The notes: generated by a model from the letters alone, not told the origin. A DNA stretch of 64,000 nt from Trema orientale (GCA_002914845.1 JXTC01000037.1:1263818-1327817), one strand, 5' to 3'. Shown: positions 34,341 through 47,694, counted from the first letter of the stretch. A program made the numbers and translations.

Positions 34341-37000
34341 AATAAGGCTATGATACCAGTGGTGCCTAGCATCACATGATGTATCAGTTTGTCAATGATT
34401 AATCATAATTATAATTTAAGTAAAGCTCATATGAGATCGAGTATGAAAACCTTGATTTTTATTAAGGTTATTTTGGACTTTTTATAAAGATGGAGAATTT
34501 AAAATAAATAGAAGTAGCTGAAATTATATTTATTTTTGAATGGGGGTATAAGTGAAACAAATTCACAAAGTTGGGGTCAAATTCAGATTTTTGAGGACTT
34601 AAATGAAATAAAAATTTAAAATATGGGCCATAATATAATTTTAAAAAGTTATATCACTAGCCCATAAATGACACATGTCAAAATAGAAATCCCAAATTCT
34701 CAAATCCCAAATTTTTCCCGCCTTTCCTTCTTCTACTTCACTCGTGAACCAGCATGCCGAGGACCCATTTTTTGTAGCCTTCCCCAGCCGCTGCCGCCGC
34801 CGGCGCCCCTCCGGCCACGAGATCTTGCTGAACTTGAAGCCCGCCGACCAGCGAATCTCCGCCGACCGCCTTTGCCGCCTGTCGCACGGCCAGCTGCGAA
34901 GGACAGGCACGCAAAGTTGCACCAATCACACGCCAAGCTGCGGCGTTCGTGACCAAAATCTGGCGTTTCGCCGCCGTTGACCACCACCCACCGCCGTCAG
35001 CTCAAAGCCCAAGCTCCCTACTATCTAGGTTGACTCTCCACCACCATCAATTTCCGGCCAAGGAGCTCCGGTGAGTATTTAAAGATTTTTATGTCATTTT
35101 CGTAACAAAAAGTGGCATTTGTGTAATAATTTTTGTAATGTTCAACCATTGCTCATGAAACTTTTTAGGGTGATTATATGGATTAAGATAAGATGAAGAG
35201 TGGTGGATTTATGAAAAATAGATGGGTATATTGAGAGAAAATCAGATCTAAATTTTGCGATATTTATTCAAATATTTTCAGAAATTAGTATTTTTATAAC
35301 TCTCCTAATTAGTTTCTAATTAAGCCTGAATTTGAGCTAGAGGCCTTGAAACTGAAATTGAACTTTGGAATTGAACTGAGTAAGATCAAGAGATGAGTTT
35401 TGATATATAACATCAATAGATTTCGAAGTAGCATGAAATCTGAGACCCAAGGCTCGGGATTTCACCTCGTTTTACGTGTCACGGGCCCGGTTTCGGTCCA
35501 GGGCTCAAACTAATCGAATTATATGTCTAATGTAGCATTTTTGGGTGCTCTGAATTCAGTGGTGATCTTCGTTTCTTAATTTGAGGCTTTATTTAGAAAG
35601 TCACCCCTCAAAGTGAGCTCACGGGATCCCGAAACGACCCTCCGAGCGACCGAGTGACCAACGGGAGAATCTACGGGCGCTGATAGCTTAGCTTAGCAAT
35701 CAAGGCGAGATATGGGTTCAATTATCAAGTTCTATACCTATTTTGTTTTAAAATGTGCATTATGACCTATTTCTTGAAATTGTCGATTTTATGAATTTCA
35801 ATGATTTGATTGGGTATTTGGTAAACTTGTGAATTGTTGAGATATATTGGATTGTTCTGGGATTAGTTTGTATGATTTTTATTCAGGTTTAAAATTTTGT
35901 TTTTGGAAAAATATAGTCGTTATGCTGGCCAATTTTTTGTAAATTTCAGAATAATACTAAATGAGTTTTAAAGCATGATTTCCATGATATACTTAATGCA
36001 TGGTTATTACACACTCTATGATATGCTGTGCCTACCATAGGATCACATATTTGAGTTCCATTTTAGCATCATGGTATTTAGATCACTGGCGAGTTGCTGC
36101 AGCACTAGGTGAGAGGCCTAGGCTCCTATGTAGGATTTGCTGACACACCTTCAGGTAGTATCAGGATGCCAGGTATCTCTATTAAAAAGGTATTACAGGG
36201 CCGTGATAAGAGGATGAGAGCTCATACTTATACTTGGTTATTTATGATATGTACAACATTGTGACTTTGGTTTTGGTTTTGATTTTTTTCTTTAAAAAAA
36301 AAAACATTATGACTTTGGTTTTGGTTTTGATTACATGATTACTCATGATTTTGATTATTTTGCAAACTTATTTTATGAATGGATTTTGGAAAGGTACTAA
36401 CTATTCAGGTTTGAAAAGTTGCATTCATACCAAAAAGGTAATTAAATTCCTACTGAGTATGTGAATGCTCATCCCCCCTTATCTTTCCCTTCTCAGGTAG
36501 TGTGCAGTATGACTTGGGCAATTCTAGAGTGGAATGATTAAAAGAGGAAGCCAGTTACTAGTTTAATAGTTGGTAACTACTTAGTAACTTTTATTTTGGA
36601 TTTATAATAATACTTAAGACTCATATTTTGGATTTACCTGTATTATCGATTATGCCTACTTGTGATGATGATGGTGATGCACGTGTATGTTTTATTACTA
36701 TCATTAACAGTCTATGTCTAGTGGTGATCACAAACTGTGGGAATTTATAATTTGAATTATTTTTACAAACTTTTGCAAAAGTTGTCGTTTTTTAAACTAG
36801 ATGTCGTTTTTCTGAAAAAAAATTGAAGTTTTTAAAATTTTCTAAAACAAATTATGAATTTCCACTTGTGAAATTCCTCTTCTGCCATTAGCCCGGAGTT
36901 TGGGTCGTGATACCAAATTTATTAATTAGAATCATCTAATAACAGACAAATACGTCGTTATGTGCTTGACACCACTGGTGCTCCATATATAGCATTGCTT
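34341..37000. mobile_element. M10-family MITE (copy 2) split by a later insertion
   Basis: The outer ends are those of the 1610-1792 element: left part 34341-34443 (CCAGTGGTGCCTAGC, AATCATAATTATAATTTAAGTA) and right part 36913-37000 (TTTATTAATTAGAATCAT, CACCACTGGTGC, TATAGCATTGC). The whole is flanked by TTGGAAATAG at 34331-34340 and 37001-37010, a perfect 10-bp target duplication. The two halves add up to about one full element, so the 2.47 kb between them came in later. Confidence 0.82.
34444..36912. mobile_element. Solo LTR, probably Ty3/gypsy, about 2.5 kb
   Basis: Occupies the break inside the MITE at 34341-37000. It begins TGAAAACC and ends GGGTCGTGATA, close to the gypsy LTR end that I remember as GGGTCGTGACA next to the tRNA-Met primer site. 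It contains a GC-rich block (34700-35070) typical of long gypsy LTRs. No internal region or second LTR follows. The target repeats are no longer alike, which suggests an old insertion, younger than the MITE. Boundaries are accurate to a few bases. Confidence 0.6.
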
Positions 37001-37010
37001 TTGGAAATAG

Positions 37011-40000
37011 AGGACCCACACTTTTTTTTTCTTAACAAAGAAATTTTGTCCATTGGTTTTGAAATTCAACGTTAACCATCATAACCTATATGGTATCATG
37101 ATATGATTTCATATACATATCGTAGACGATATCTTTGTCTCTGAGTGTCTGGCGTACAATGTACAGCTACAACCACTATCTTTTTATAAGTAAATTTTAT
37201 TCCCCTTTGTGCGTGCTTTATTTTAGGTTTTGCTGAAATGGATAAATATTTTACAATTGTCCCCCACCTACATTTCTTTTTTCTTTTTCCTTTTTTTTTT
37301 TGGAAAAAAAGAGAGAAGAAACTCGCAAATTAAGTACGAGGACGGCCTGTCTGTCACTTAAGCATGAAAAATGTGATAAAGCCAAATATATAACGTTGAA
37401 AACAGGATTCAATTTATAACTTTTAGTAGCTTCTCTTTGTAATTTTTTATTTATATTATGTCAAGTTATTTATTTATTCATTCACCAAGCAATATTGCAA
37501 GTCAATTTGAAAATGTTTAGGGTTTGGAGCTGTAAGAAACTGGTAAGATTATTCGAAATGCAAGCCGTTAACCAAAAAAAAAAAAAACTATCATTGATGA
37601 TCAGACACTTTTTTTAGATACAAATAAAAAAAATTAAATTACGTTGAGATTGTTTTATTCATCAAGAGAAATATTAATTCTCGTGACCATATATACATGT
37701 ATATCTAGACACATATTATATATATACACATGATTGAGCTTGGACTTCAGTGTGGCAGTTGAGTCCTTATGCTAATTATAGATGGTTTTTCAAGTTGTTG
37801 ATATTTTTCGTTTATTTTACAAGAAAAATATAAAAGGAGGAAAATGGGGAAAAAGTGGGTATATAAAGAGAGAGAGAGATATATATATATATATATATAT
37901 GTATATGTTTACATGATTGCATGATCTAATACTTTTTTCCTTTCCGCCCGCAAAAATCTATCACCAAAAAAGCGTAAAATTGTTTAATATAGATATCTGG
38001 AGGAGTGGTAGAAATATTATCTATTCAAGTAAAACACGTTAGTTGTGAGTAACGCATGTTCTTTAGGTTATATATAATATCCTAAGTTTGCTGTCTTTTA
38101 TTGAGAATTAACAATATTTCATTAACTATAACTTAAAAAGTTTGTCGTTTCAATTAAGATTGAAATTTCCATAGTCTGTTGATAGAAAGACAAGTATAGT
38201 TCAAAATCTGAATAGTGACCACATCTGGTGGCCATTTGGCAAACTAGGAGATATACATTTTGTATTCATATTTCACTTGTGTTGAGACATTTTTGCTAAT
38301 TCCCTTTTAGGTGATTGCAATTTACATGAGTATTCTAAAGTAAAACTCCATTTTATACTACCGTGTCAATTACCTTAATCCTTGCATAAGCAAACCAATT
38401 TTGTGTTCTAAAGAAAATATTGAAACGATATTAAGATGATAGCAACAATATCACTATGACTTTGAAATGAAATTGGAGCTTCTAACTATAATAGATGCAT
38501 TAATTACGAATACGATGCCGGAAATAGACGGGTTTTATATCACCCTTCAATTTGAGTTAGTGAAAGGAGAAAATAGAGAAAACGACCAATAATATTGCCA
38601 CGTATATGTCTAGCAACACCGGCTTATCACGATGTGGAAGCGTCTTTCACAAGTAGAAGGAAAAGTAGTAATTAAAGCAGGACACGCAGCTGCAGTGTCA
38701 TTCCATTATAGGTCCTACTTACTTCCGTTTTCTACCATTGTAAGTCCCTAAGCTAAAACGACAATTCAGGTCGACTTTGTCCCTTCTCCAAGCACAAAAG
38801 TCCTGCATAGGTTTCCTTTAAAGAAAGAGAATATCTTAGATCAATAAATAAAAGTAGATAAATGCTAGGACGTGTGGATTTTTTCCATACTTTATAACAT
38901 TATTTAAAATGTGGTATTTTTTATTGGGGTTCACGTAGAGTCGGATTAAGTAATTTTGATTTCTTAGGCAAAAATTTTAGTAAAGCATTCTAAAAATAAA
39001 TTTGTTTTATTGGAAATACAATGTGTGTATATATATTTTTTCTAGAATCCTTATTAGTTATTTCAAAAATAATAAGAGCAATAGAAATACACTTGTAATA
39101 AAGATGTACTCTCTTGACATTTCTAACCAAAACATAACTTCTGAAAATACCAGACATGTCTATTGAAAGCGCCAAAAAAACGTACCACTGTCCAAGAGCT
39201 CTTTTTTTGAGATTGAGTTAACTTTTCTATCCTTTTTGCCTTGAAGTTTCTCAGACTTGAATTCATATTTTCTATTAGACATCCTTATTACTAATGAATG
39301 ACCCAAATAAAAGGTAAACGGATCAAATAGTACGAATTTAATCACATGAAGGAGAACAAAAATGTAAATACAAATATAACATTTTTTTTGAAAACAAATA
39401 TAACATATATCTCAAAATATGAAATAAAATGATTAAATAAGAACAAAAGAACGTAAAATTACGAAGAATAAATTGAAAATTCTTTTGCTTTCACACTCTT
39501 TGATAGAACTTTTTAGAGAGATTGGGTAAGAGTGTTTTAAGGAAAAAGGAAATTGAAAAAAAAACTTAAGTTTTTTATTATTATTTCTTGTTTTATTTTT
39601 ACAAAAAAATAGTTAATTTAATTAGGCTTATACTAAATACAATAAAACAAAAGTTGTAGCATTTATCTTATTTTATTTTACTTTTTGGAAAAAGTAGCTG
39701 GATAATTAAAAAAAATTAAAAGGAAATTAAAACCTATTGAAAATTGATATGTGGATTACTTATTTATGCGGGAAAATCTTCTCTCTTTTAGTTTTTCAAA
39801 GACCAAATCGATTAGATATTAATGTGGTATTAGAGATATTATTTGTTTCACCCATAAAGATAGCCTAAAAATTTGATATATTATTTTAATTAAATTTAAA
39901 TCAAATTTAAGCCTTAATAGTAATTTACTACGTATAAGTTTCTAAAATTAGAGGTTTGACTCAAAAAGGGCGTTATGGAGTTAACCGAGTGGAGAAAGAG

Positions 40001-40095
40001 AGCAGTCCTCATAGTGCTAAAAGAAAGTACCGTTTCATTTACTCCTTTCTAACCTCGTGAAAGCCATTATTCATAAACTAGTGCTTCATTTCCCC
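37011..40095. other. Intergenic, no gene recognised
   Basis: About 3 kb of AT-rich spacer upstream of the YUCCA gene. It contains an AT dinucleotide run at 37879-37900 and many A/T homopolymers. I see no frame above about 61 codons and no paired inverted ends. Confidence 0.5.
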
Positions 40096-40103
40096 TATAT
40101 ATA
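40096..40103 (+). promoter_or_regulatory. Putative TATA box of the YUCCA gene
   Basis: TATATATA lies 112 bp upstream of the ATG in CCCCTATATATACATTATC, a context typical of plant core promoters. A longer TA run (40174-40203) right before the ATG is more likely a leader microsatellite. Confidence 0.45.
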
Positions 40104-40170
40104 CATTATCAAGGAGAGCCCAAACCTATTGAACCAAATCACTTAACTAAGAAAACCCACTGCTCAAAAC

Positions 40171-40204
<34 letters not shown>

Positions 40205-40207
40205 CTG

Positions 40208-43200
40208 ATGAAGAAAACAACAATGGCTCCAGAAGATGATGATGAAGTGGTTATAATAGTGGGAGCCGGGCCCTCCGGTCTGGCCATGGCGGGCAGCCTG
40301 ACCCGATTATCGATCCCATACGTAATCCTAGAGAGAGAAGACTGTTTCGCTTCTCTATGGAAAAAGTACTCTTACGACCGACTCCATTTCCACCTCAGGA
40401 AGCAGTTTTGCGAGCTCCCTCACATGCCGTTCCCCTCTTCTTTCCCCCAATACATCCCCAAAAGCCTCTTCCTCCAATACCTAAACGACTACGTTTCGCA
40501 CTTCCAGATCCGACCCGTTTACCGGAGGACCGTCGAGTCCGCCTCCTACGACGGAGCCTCCCGGAGATGGAGAGTCAAAGCCAGAATTAGTAGTAGTAGT
40601 AGTAGTAGTAAGAATAATAATAATAATGATATTAATAATAAGGGTAGCATTAATATGGAGGAATATTCAGGGGGGTTCTTGGTGGTGGCCACGGGAGAAA
40701 CGGCCGACCCTTTTGTTCCGGAGATCAAAGGCTTGGATGGTTTCCCAGGGGAGATTCTTCACTCCACCCAGTTCAAATCCGGGAAAGAGTTTCGTAACAA
40801 GCAGGTTTTGGTTGTTGGGTCTGGGAATTCCGGCATGGAGATTGCTCTCGATCTTACCAATCACGCCGCAAAAGCCTCCCTTCTTGTTCGAAGCCCGGTA
40901 ATTTTTCTTCTTTTTTTCTTTTTTTTTTTTTTACTTGTATTTAATAGATAAAGAAAATAACACCGCACATATCATAGTGTTAAATTTACATGTAAGTCTC
41001 GCACACTAAATAAGTATTACCGAAAACAAACTATTATTAGAGGTGAATATCATAATGTTAAACTTGCATTTGAGTCTCACACACTAGAAAAATATTACCA
41101 AACAAACACGAAGAATGCTAAGGGTACCCACGTCAATAGTTTTATACCTTAGATATTAATTATGTCACACATACACTAGGTTGTGTATACTATATGGCCA
41201 CATTTTTCTATTTGTTTGATAATACTACGGGAATTGGTTGTGTCTAAAACTACAATAACGTTTCAGTTTGTTACTAAGTGTTTTTAATTAATAAATTGGA
41301 TCTTACATTGGTCCTACTTGAAATGTAATTATAATTAGTCAATAATATATCGATACATCATGTAGTGTTGGACATCCCTGTAACATTACTCTATTTATTT
41401 TTATACGGTGATTTGATTATTATTATTTTTTTTTTAAAAAAACAATGATAATTTGGAGTTGTTTGGTTATGCAATCTTTTTGTGCAGGTTCATTTTCTGT
41501 CCAGGGGAATGGTTTATTTGGCGTTGATTTTGTTGAAGCATCTTCCGTGTAAAATGGTGGACTCTGTTCTGGTCATGCTTAGTAAGCTCGTTTATGGGGA
41601 TTTAACCAAGTATGGTATAGAAAGGCCCACTGAAGGCCCATTCTACATGAAGGTTAAATACGGAAAATACCCGGTTATTGATGTGGGCACATATGAGAAG
41701 ATAAAGACCGGCGAGATTCAGGTATGTTTAAGCTTTACTTCTTCTAAAGTAACTTTATTGCTAGCTAAGGTACGTAATTGAGGCGAAACCTACGAAAAAA
41801 ATGCACTTTATTGCTATATTTTTTGACACTTTCTGTGGGCCATGATGTATAATTCTTAGGTTTCGTTTGGTATGCAGGATAGGATAGGATAAGACTAGAC
41901 TAAAGGAAAGGATTGGATTGGATTGGATAGGATAGGATAGGATACGATGAAATTTTAGTCCAATCCTATCTCATGTTTGGTATACTACTTTTTGTTAGGA
42001 TAAATGTGTTTCATAGTTTTAGGTAAATTACAAATTTTGAGGTTTGATTATTTAGAAAAATACCACTTTTATAGAAAAATACTATTTTTAGAAATCAGTT
42101 TTTTAAAAATATCATTTTTAAAAACTGATTTACAAAAATGCCATTTTTTAAAAAAACAATTTTGAAAAATACCACTTTTAAATTTTTTTTGAAAAATACC
42201 ACTTTTAAAACTTATTTTTGGAAAATGACATTTTTTGTAAAATTATTTGCAAAAATAGCATTTATAAAAAATATTTTGAAAAATACTACTTTTGGTTTTA
42301 CCACTTTTAAAAGTTAATTTCGAAAGTATCATTTATTACTACTTCAAAAACATTCTATTATTTTTAATCAAATTCATGATCCCTCCCAATCCCAAATTCT
42401 CAAGAGGATAAGATTATCCCCTTCTAAGGGGATTATTTTTGGAGTTGATTATTTTAATCAAATCCAATCCATCTCATATGCATGCACCAAATATGGGATT
42501 AATTTAATCCAATTCAATCCCATCCTTATCCTGCATTCCAAACGTGGCCTAAAGCTTTACTTCTGCTAAAGTGACGAGAAAAAATAAAAGAAAAATAAAA
42601 AAATAATAATAATAAAACGATGCTTTGTTTGGTGTTCATGGTATAGGTATTGCCAGCAGAGATAGAAAACATTAAGGACAGCGTTGTATTGTTAAAGAAC
42701 GGCATGTCGTATCAATTCGACGCAATAATTTTCTGTACTGGTTTCAAGAGGTCAACGCATTTGTGGCTTAAGGTACGTAATTAAAAAAAAAGAAAGAAGA
42801 AGAGGAAGACAGGACTCCACAGAAAATGTGTTGATGAATCATAGTCCTTTATTTAGGGAAATCCATCATCTCATTGTCATGTATGTCTCACCATGAGATC
42901 CATTCGTTTGAAGGACTGTGAAGTGTTAAACGTTAATACAAGTCAAGGAAAGGAGAAAAGAAAAAGTAATATTACATATCTTAACGAACTATCTTGGAAA
43001 ATGATTTAAATGTTGTAGCACTATATTACTTGTTAATACTTTTGTTCATGTTTTTTGTAATTTTATTTATTATCTATTACTTAGACTGTCACGTCATTCA
43101 AATTTTCAAGATTATTTAGTACGATGATGTTTAACATTTTCCAAAATAAACAATAAATTAAGCTACAAGACTCGTTTGCCTTTAGAATATATTGCTTTTG

Positions 43201-43459
43201 TTGAATATTATCATCAACAAACAACTCTAAAAAATAGACCCGGCATAATTGTTTTACTTGCAATACTAATAAAGTTATTTTGCAGGGGGATGATTATCTG
43301 TTGAACGATGATGGAATTCCAAAACCAAGTTACCCTAATCATTGGAGAGGAAGGAACAACTTATACTGTGTGGGTCTATCTAGAAGAGGATTTTATGGAG
43401 CCAAAGAAGATGCCCAAAACATAGCAAACAACATTAAGTCGTTTATATCTAGTGCCTAA
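40208..43459 (+). CDS. YUC10: YUCCA-type flavin monooxygenase (indole-3-pyruvate monooxygenase), YUC10/11 group
   Basis: Converts indole-3-pyruvate to indole-3-acetic acid, the last step of the main auxin pathway, using FAD and NADPH. Four exons, 40208-40897, 41488-41721, 42647-42772 and 43286-43459, all in phase 0, give 407 residues. The FAD motif is GAGPSG (residues 19-24), the NADPH motif GSGNSG (204-209), with [12 protein letters not shown] between and the C-terminal [32 protein letters not shown] and [10 protein letters not shown]-like segments are family hallmarks. The short N-terminus and the C-terminus ending soon after [20 protein letters not shown] fit the YUC10/11 branch, not YUC1-9; the exact number is a guess. 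Residues about 128-148 are a Ser/Asn run encoded by AGT and AAT repeats, absent from homologues I recall. Introns 1 and 2 hold MITEs. Confidence 0.93.
40587..40645 (+). repeat. Coding microsatellite in YUCCA exon 1
   Basis: Seven or eight AGT triplets followed by interrupted AAT triplets encode a Ser run then an Asn-rich run, between the FAD and NADPH domains. Triplet length keeps the frame. The encoded loop probably lies on the surface and may vary in length between alleles. Confidence 0.85.
41218..41390. mobile_element. M10-family MITE (copy 3) in YUCCA intron 1
   Basis: A diverged 173-bp copy of the element at 1610-1792: shared AATACTACGGG-type left end, GTTTGTTACT, TTAATTAATAAATTGGATC, GGTCCTACTTGAAA and an ACATCATG-AGTG right half. 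It is flanked by CTATTTGTTT (41208-41217) and CTATTTATTT (41391-41400), a 10-bp target duplication with one change. Confidence 0.8.
41857..42551. mobile_element. MITE in YUCCA intron 2, about 695 bp
   Basis: The left end TAGGTTTCGTTTGGTATGCA and the reverse complement of the right end (TAGGCCACGTTTGGAATGCA) match, both running into GGATAGGATA-type repeats. The interior has a tandem array of AAATACCACTTTTAAAA-like units (42055-42320). The class is probably hAT or Harbinger; the target duplication is unclear. Confidence 0.6.
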
Positions 43460-46119
43460 AAGGACAATAAGTAATGGAAAATAAACAAGATTGTTATGAC
43501 AATTCTCTTTTTTTGGACTTTTTCTTTGCCTCATTGCTTAATAAGTCAGAATCTATTATGCTTTATAATATTATTAAAATGGAATATTTTTCAATAATAT
43601 ATTGATGTCAAACAATGAGATAGAAAAGTAGAAAAGAGAATGGTCTTAGCACTTCTCGGAAAACAAATGAGTTGCTGAAAGAATGGTACTAATGATATTA
43701 TAATCCAATTAATCATACTTTTTCTCCTTAATTTGTTCTCGGTTCGATTTTAGTGATTTGCTTTGTGCATGAAAGTGACCATATATTCTGATTTCTGGTT
43801 AAGCAAATGTACTCGCAATCTAGCTTTGGAACTTGGAAGTACTTGATCATAGTAATGTATAATTTAAACCACTTGATCTCAAACACTAGAAGTGGTTTTG
43901 GGAGAGCATTCACACAAAGAAGGTTTTTCTGGCAACTTGTTTATTGCATCAAGACCGCACCATTAGCGTGAGATACACATGATCCCGTAGCAGAATTATA
44001 CTATATCCATATTGAAAAGACTGTAGCACTTTTATGGAAAAAGAAGCCAAAGTACAATTGAGACTTGATCAATTAGGAATAATTTGCTTGCATCACCTTT
44101 GCCAAAGAAGTAATAAATATATATATTTATATATAATAAAAAGGATAAAGGAAGAAAAAGGAAAAGGCAAAGTTAATCTTTTGGATCACCTATTGCACTA
44201 CTGATTCGTGGGGTTCCATGATTTCAGCATCAACTGCTTTTATCCGAGTAAAAAGAGTGACTAAAGACTATCTCAAAAAAAAAAAAAAAAAGTGTGACTA
44301 AAGACCAAGACCGCGTCAATATTGGATACCTTGCTATCTACGGCAAGAGCATTAGAAAATTTTTAGGGCGTGCTCAAGCTCTCTTTTTACATCAATATAT
44401 GCTATAACTAAAGAGGAAAAAGAAACGCACGCACCATCTCCATTAGTCAAATTTGGCAAAAATTCTGATTTTAGATATTAAAATTTCTTTACTATTTTTT
44501 TTTGTACAACAATAATTAATTATTCAAATTAGAAGAATAACAATACTGATTGTTAATTTTTTATGCGTTTTTGTCATTTTACAAAGGTAAAATGGGTGTC
44601 ATTGTAAATATTTTAGGTCCAAGTAATATCATCGTAATATTGACATATCATATAGCACATTGGGTGTCACCGTAAACATACTCCCGTATAACATTGGATT
44701 CTACTCTCGTCTTAAAACTTTAAAGCATGAAAGCAGATATCGAAAGCATTGAGCATGGGAGGTCATACGCATTGCATTAAGGTCTGACACAACGCCTGGG
44801 AGGTCATACGCATTGCATTAAGGTCTGACACAACGCCATACTAGCTACCAAATACAATAATACTAGAATGACTTCTAAATGCCACTTGAATTAACAAATT
44901 GTGAAAATAAACAATAGAATTCACAAAAATATAAAAAAAAAATGCATTTTGTAATCAGTACCACGGACCACGGTAAGGGTGGGCAAGTATCCCCCTCAAA
45001 TTTTATTTTCTTTAATGATTTTTTAATTAACTTTTTAAAAATTAATAGAAATATCACTTCTTACTTTAATTTTACACTTATTAGTTATAGTTTGAGTAAT
45101 TGGTAGCAAAAGTCTCCAAATTTTAGTGTTTTCGGTATTTAGGTCTCAAATCTTTATTTTTTGACATTTAAATTCTCAATCTCCAATTTGACTTGTATTT
45201 TTTGTGTTTTAATTTCGTAAAAAAAATTTATATTATGCCTCCCTGAAAAACAATCCTGAGTCCACTACTGTTCGTAATCTTCATAATAATATACGTCACA
45301 TAAAAATCGTTGGCACATCGATTACTAGCAAACCCCAAATAATTTCAAGTTTTAACCACAAGACACAAGCCAAGCTACCTTTTTTCTTTTTCTTTTTTCG
45401 TTTGAAAATATAAAATCACATGGATCTTACGTTATATTTCAAGGGTTTGAGTTCTGTCTTTGTACCTTTATTTCTGTTTTTTTTTTTTTTTTTTTGAGAA
45501 GTTCTAAATACATCACTCTTTCAATTTTGTACATTCATAATTTTAATTACAATTTTACTCATAGATAAAATTACTGAAAAGGACAATATAATAAATACAT
45601 ATATTGTAATTAGATAGAATAGAATCTTTAAGCAGCACTAGAAGAAATAATAACAAATAAAAAAATTGAAATTCTTAACGAAGATCCCTTTTACATTCTT
45701 TAAATCAGCCATTACCATCAAAAAAATTTAATGCTATCACTACTTTTTTTAGTATCCATTCATGGTCACAAAATAATTATAACCATTGAGAAGTCCTCCA
45801 TATATATACATACCAAATTTTCAATTTTAAAATTATTCAATTAAAAGCTTTGATTTTTACTTTGAATGTAAACTTGTGAATTTATTCGTTTAAACATTTA
45901 ATTTCTCAATTTATTTTAATTTCTCGTTAGAAAAATGATCCTGAAGATGGAAAATGTCCTTGACTATTTGTAAACAGAAATTTTGCTGAGCCATTCGAAG
46001 CAAACCCAAACCCCAATAGTACAACAATTAGGTTGGTAGATAGAAATTTCTAGTAGTCTATAATGCAAGTACAAATAAGGAAGAATCAATATTCAACAGA
46101 GAATGATTTGTTGAGAAAT
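43460..46119. other. Intergenic after YUCCA, no gene recognised
   Basis: AT-rich. The only clear structure is a perfect 41-bp tandem pair (44757-44797 and 44798-44838, each with GGTCATACGCATTGCATTAA). Poly-A and poly-T runs occur at 44276-44292 and 45478-45495. Confidence 0.55.
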
Positions 46120-46122
46120 TAA

Positions 46123-46274
46123 GGGCGCGTTTGGTACAGGATTCGAATCCTATTCTTCAAATCTAGAAACAGTTTTTATATAAAAAGTTGGATACATTTA
46201 TCCTTCTAACTTTCTATATAAAAACTATTTATGGATTTAAAGAATAAGATTCAAATTTTGTACCAAACGCACTC
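46123..46274. mobile_element. Harbinger-like MITE, 152 bp
   Basis: Almost a full palindrome: GGGCGCGTTTGGTACAGGAT on the left and GAGTGCGTTTGGTACAAAAT from the right, on the opposite strand, with TTTTTATATAAAA- and TATATAAAAACTA-type centres. It is flanked by TAA at 46120-46122 and 46275-46277. Confidence 0.75.
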
Positions 46275-46277
46275 TAA

Positions 46278-47694
46278 TGTTTCAATCTTACTCTTATTTT
46301 GAAGATAACAAACATTTGATTTAGTACTAATGATTTAACTTGAGTGTATAGTGAAATAATTTTAAAAGCTCTACTTCAAGTTGATCAAGAAATCAAGCTT
46401 GAAGATGGATGCATATTGGACTTATTAGAATCAAGTTTGAAGATAGAAAATCAAAATACAAGACCATACTTAGATAGGGTATATTTCATATTTAGTCTTG
46501 TATTTGATTTAGTTCATTGCACATAAATTCTCTTTACATTGACTCATGCTTTCAAAAGAGTTTTCAAATTATCTTAAACTTAAAATGGTTATTTTATTAT
46601 AGAAGTTTGGAAATTTATATTACACTATTTTTAAATTGATTTATGAATTTCAATCGTATCTATATTTTATAAAAATCAATTTAAGAAGTCACAATTTTGA
46701 AAAAATCGAAAGAAGCTTGAAATAAAATTAAAATTCGCTCTCTGGTATTTTTGGTCTACCGAAAATGACAAAATGTCTGTCAAACGGTTTAAAACGGCTA
46801 GTTTTCATCCAAGTCTATAAATAAAAGCTATTTTAAGATTTGAAAAAGAGATTGTGCGAATCTAACTTGTTATCCAACTACTTTCAAAGTGCAAAAGCCT
46901 ATTTTTATATTGAATTAACTTTCATATCATATTGAGCCAATCTTAAAGCATTCATTGTGATCTCCTAAGCCAAAATTGTATTCATTACTTTTGTGAAGAG
47001 ATTTCTTGAGTGTATTCACTCTTGTTTATCAAAAAACCATTTGAGTGTGAGGTGAGGTTGGCACCAGAGTCATAAACAACCGTGTATAAGTGAGATTGTT
47101 ATCAGAGTCTAAATAACCCGATTTAGGTGAGGTTGCCACCGGAGTCTAAACAACCCAAGTGTAGGTGAGGTTATCACTAGAGTCTAAACAACCCGTGAGT
47201 TGTTAAGATTGGTACCATTGTCTAAATAATCTGTGTAGGTGAGGTTGGCACCAGAGTCAAAATAATCCGAGATTAGGCATGATAGAGCTGGAGTCAAGAC
47301 TATTGTAAAGGCGTGAGTGAGTCTAAGAAGAATTCACTACGTTTGTAAAAAGGTCAGTCAAGCCCACAATCTTGATCCGAATAGTAGAAACTCAAAGTAA
47401 GTTGCCAAGAGTCGGGGACGTAGGTAGATCATCGTGTTTGTCGAACCTCATAAAAACCGAATTTGTATTTTCTCTATCTGTATACTCTTTACTTTATTGC
47501 AAATCATTTAATTGTGTGTTTGATATTTAGTGTGCTTAATTTACTGGATATTATTATTATATGTTTGGTATTATTGTTTATTTAGCTCAAAAGTTTCAAA
47601 ATAGTGGTCTATAGTTTTACATAGTTAAAAAGTTTCTAAAAAAATTTAAAAAACAATTCACCCCCCTCTTAGGTAGTCAATCTTGGGCTAACAT
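46278..47694 (+). mobile_element. Solo LTR, Ty1/copia SIRE-like, about 1.4 kb
   Basis: Starts TGTTTCAATC with TTTTGAAGATAACAAACA close behind, and ends AATTCACCCCCCTCTTAGG, then GGGCTAACA, the ends that I associate with SIRE/Maximus LTRs. In the middle (47045-47270) are five or six units of GGTGAGGTTGGCACCAGAGT. No internal domain or second LTR follows. Matching target repeats were not found; boundaries are approximate and the insertion looks old. Confidence 0.6.

Noticed and set aside
34641-34987. Overlapping GC-rich open frames rich in Pro, Arg and Ala
   Set aside because: Several frames are open on both strands at once because of GC-rich composition. The block lies inside a gypsy LTR and has no plant-gene features.
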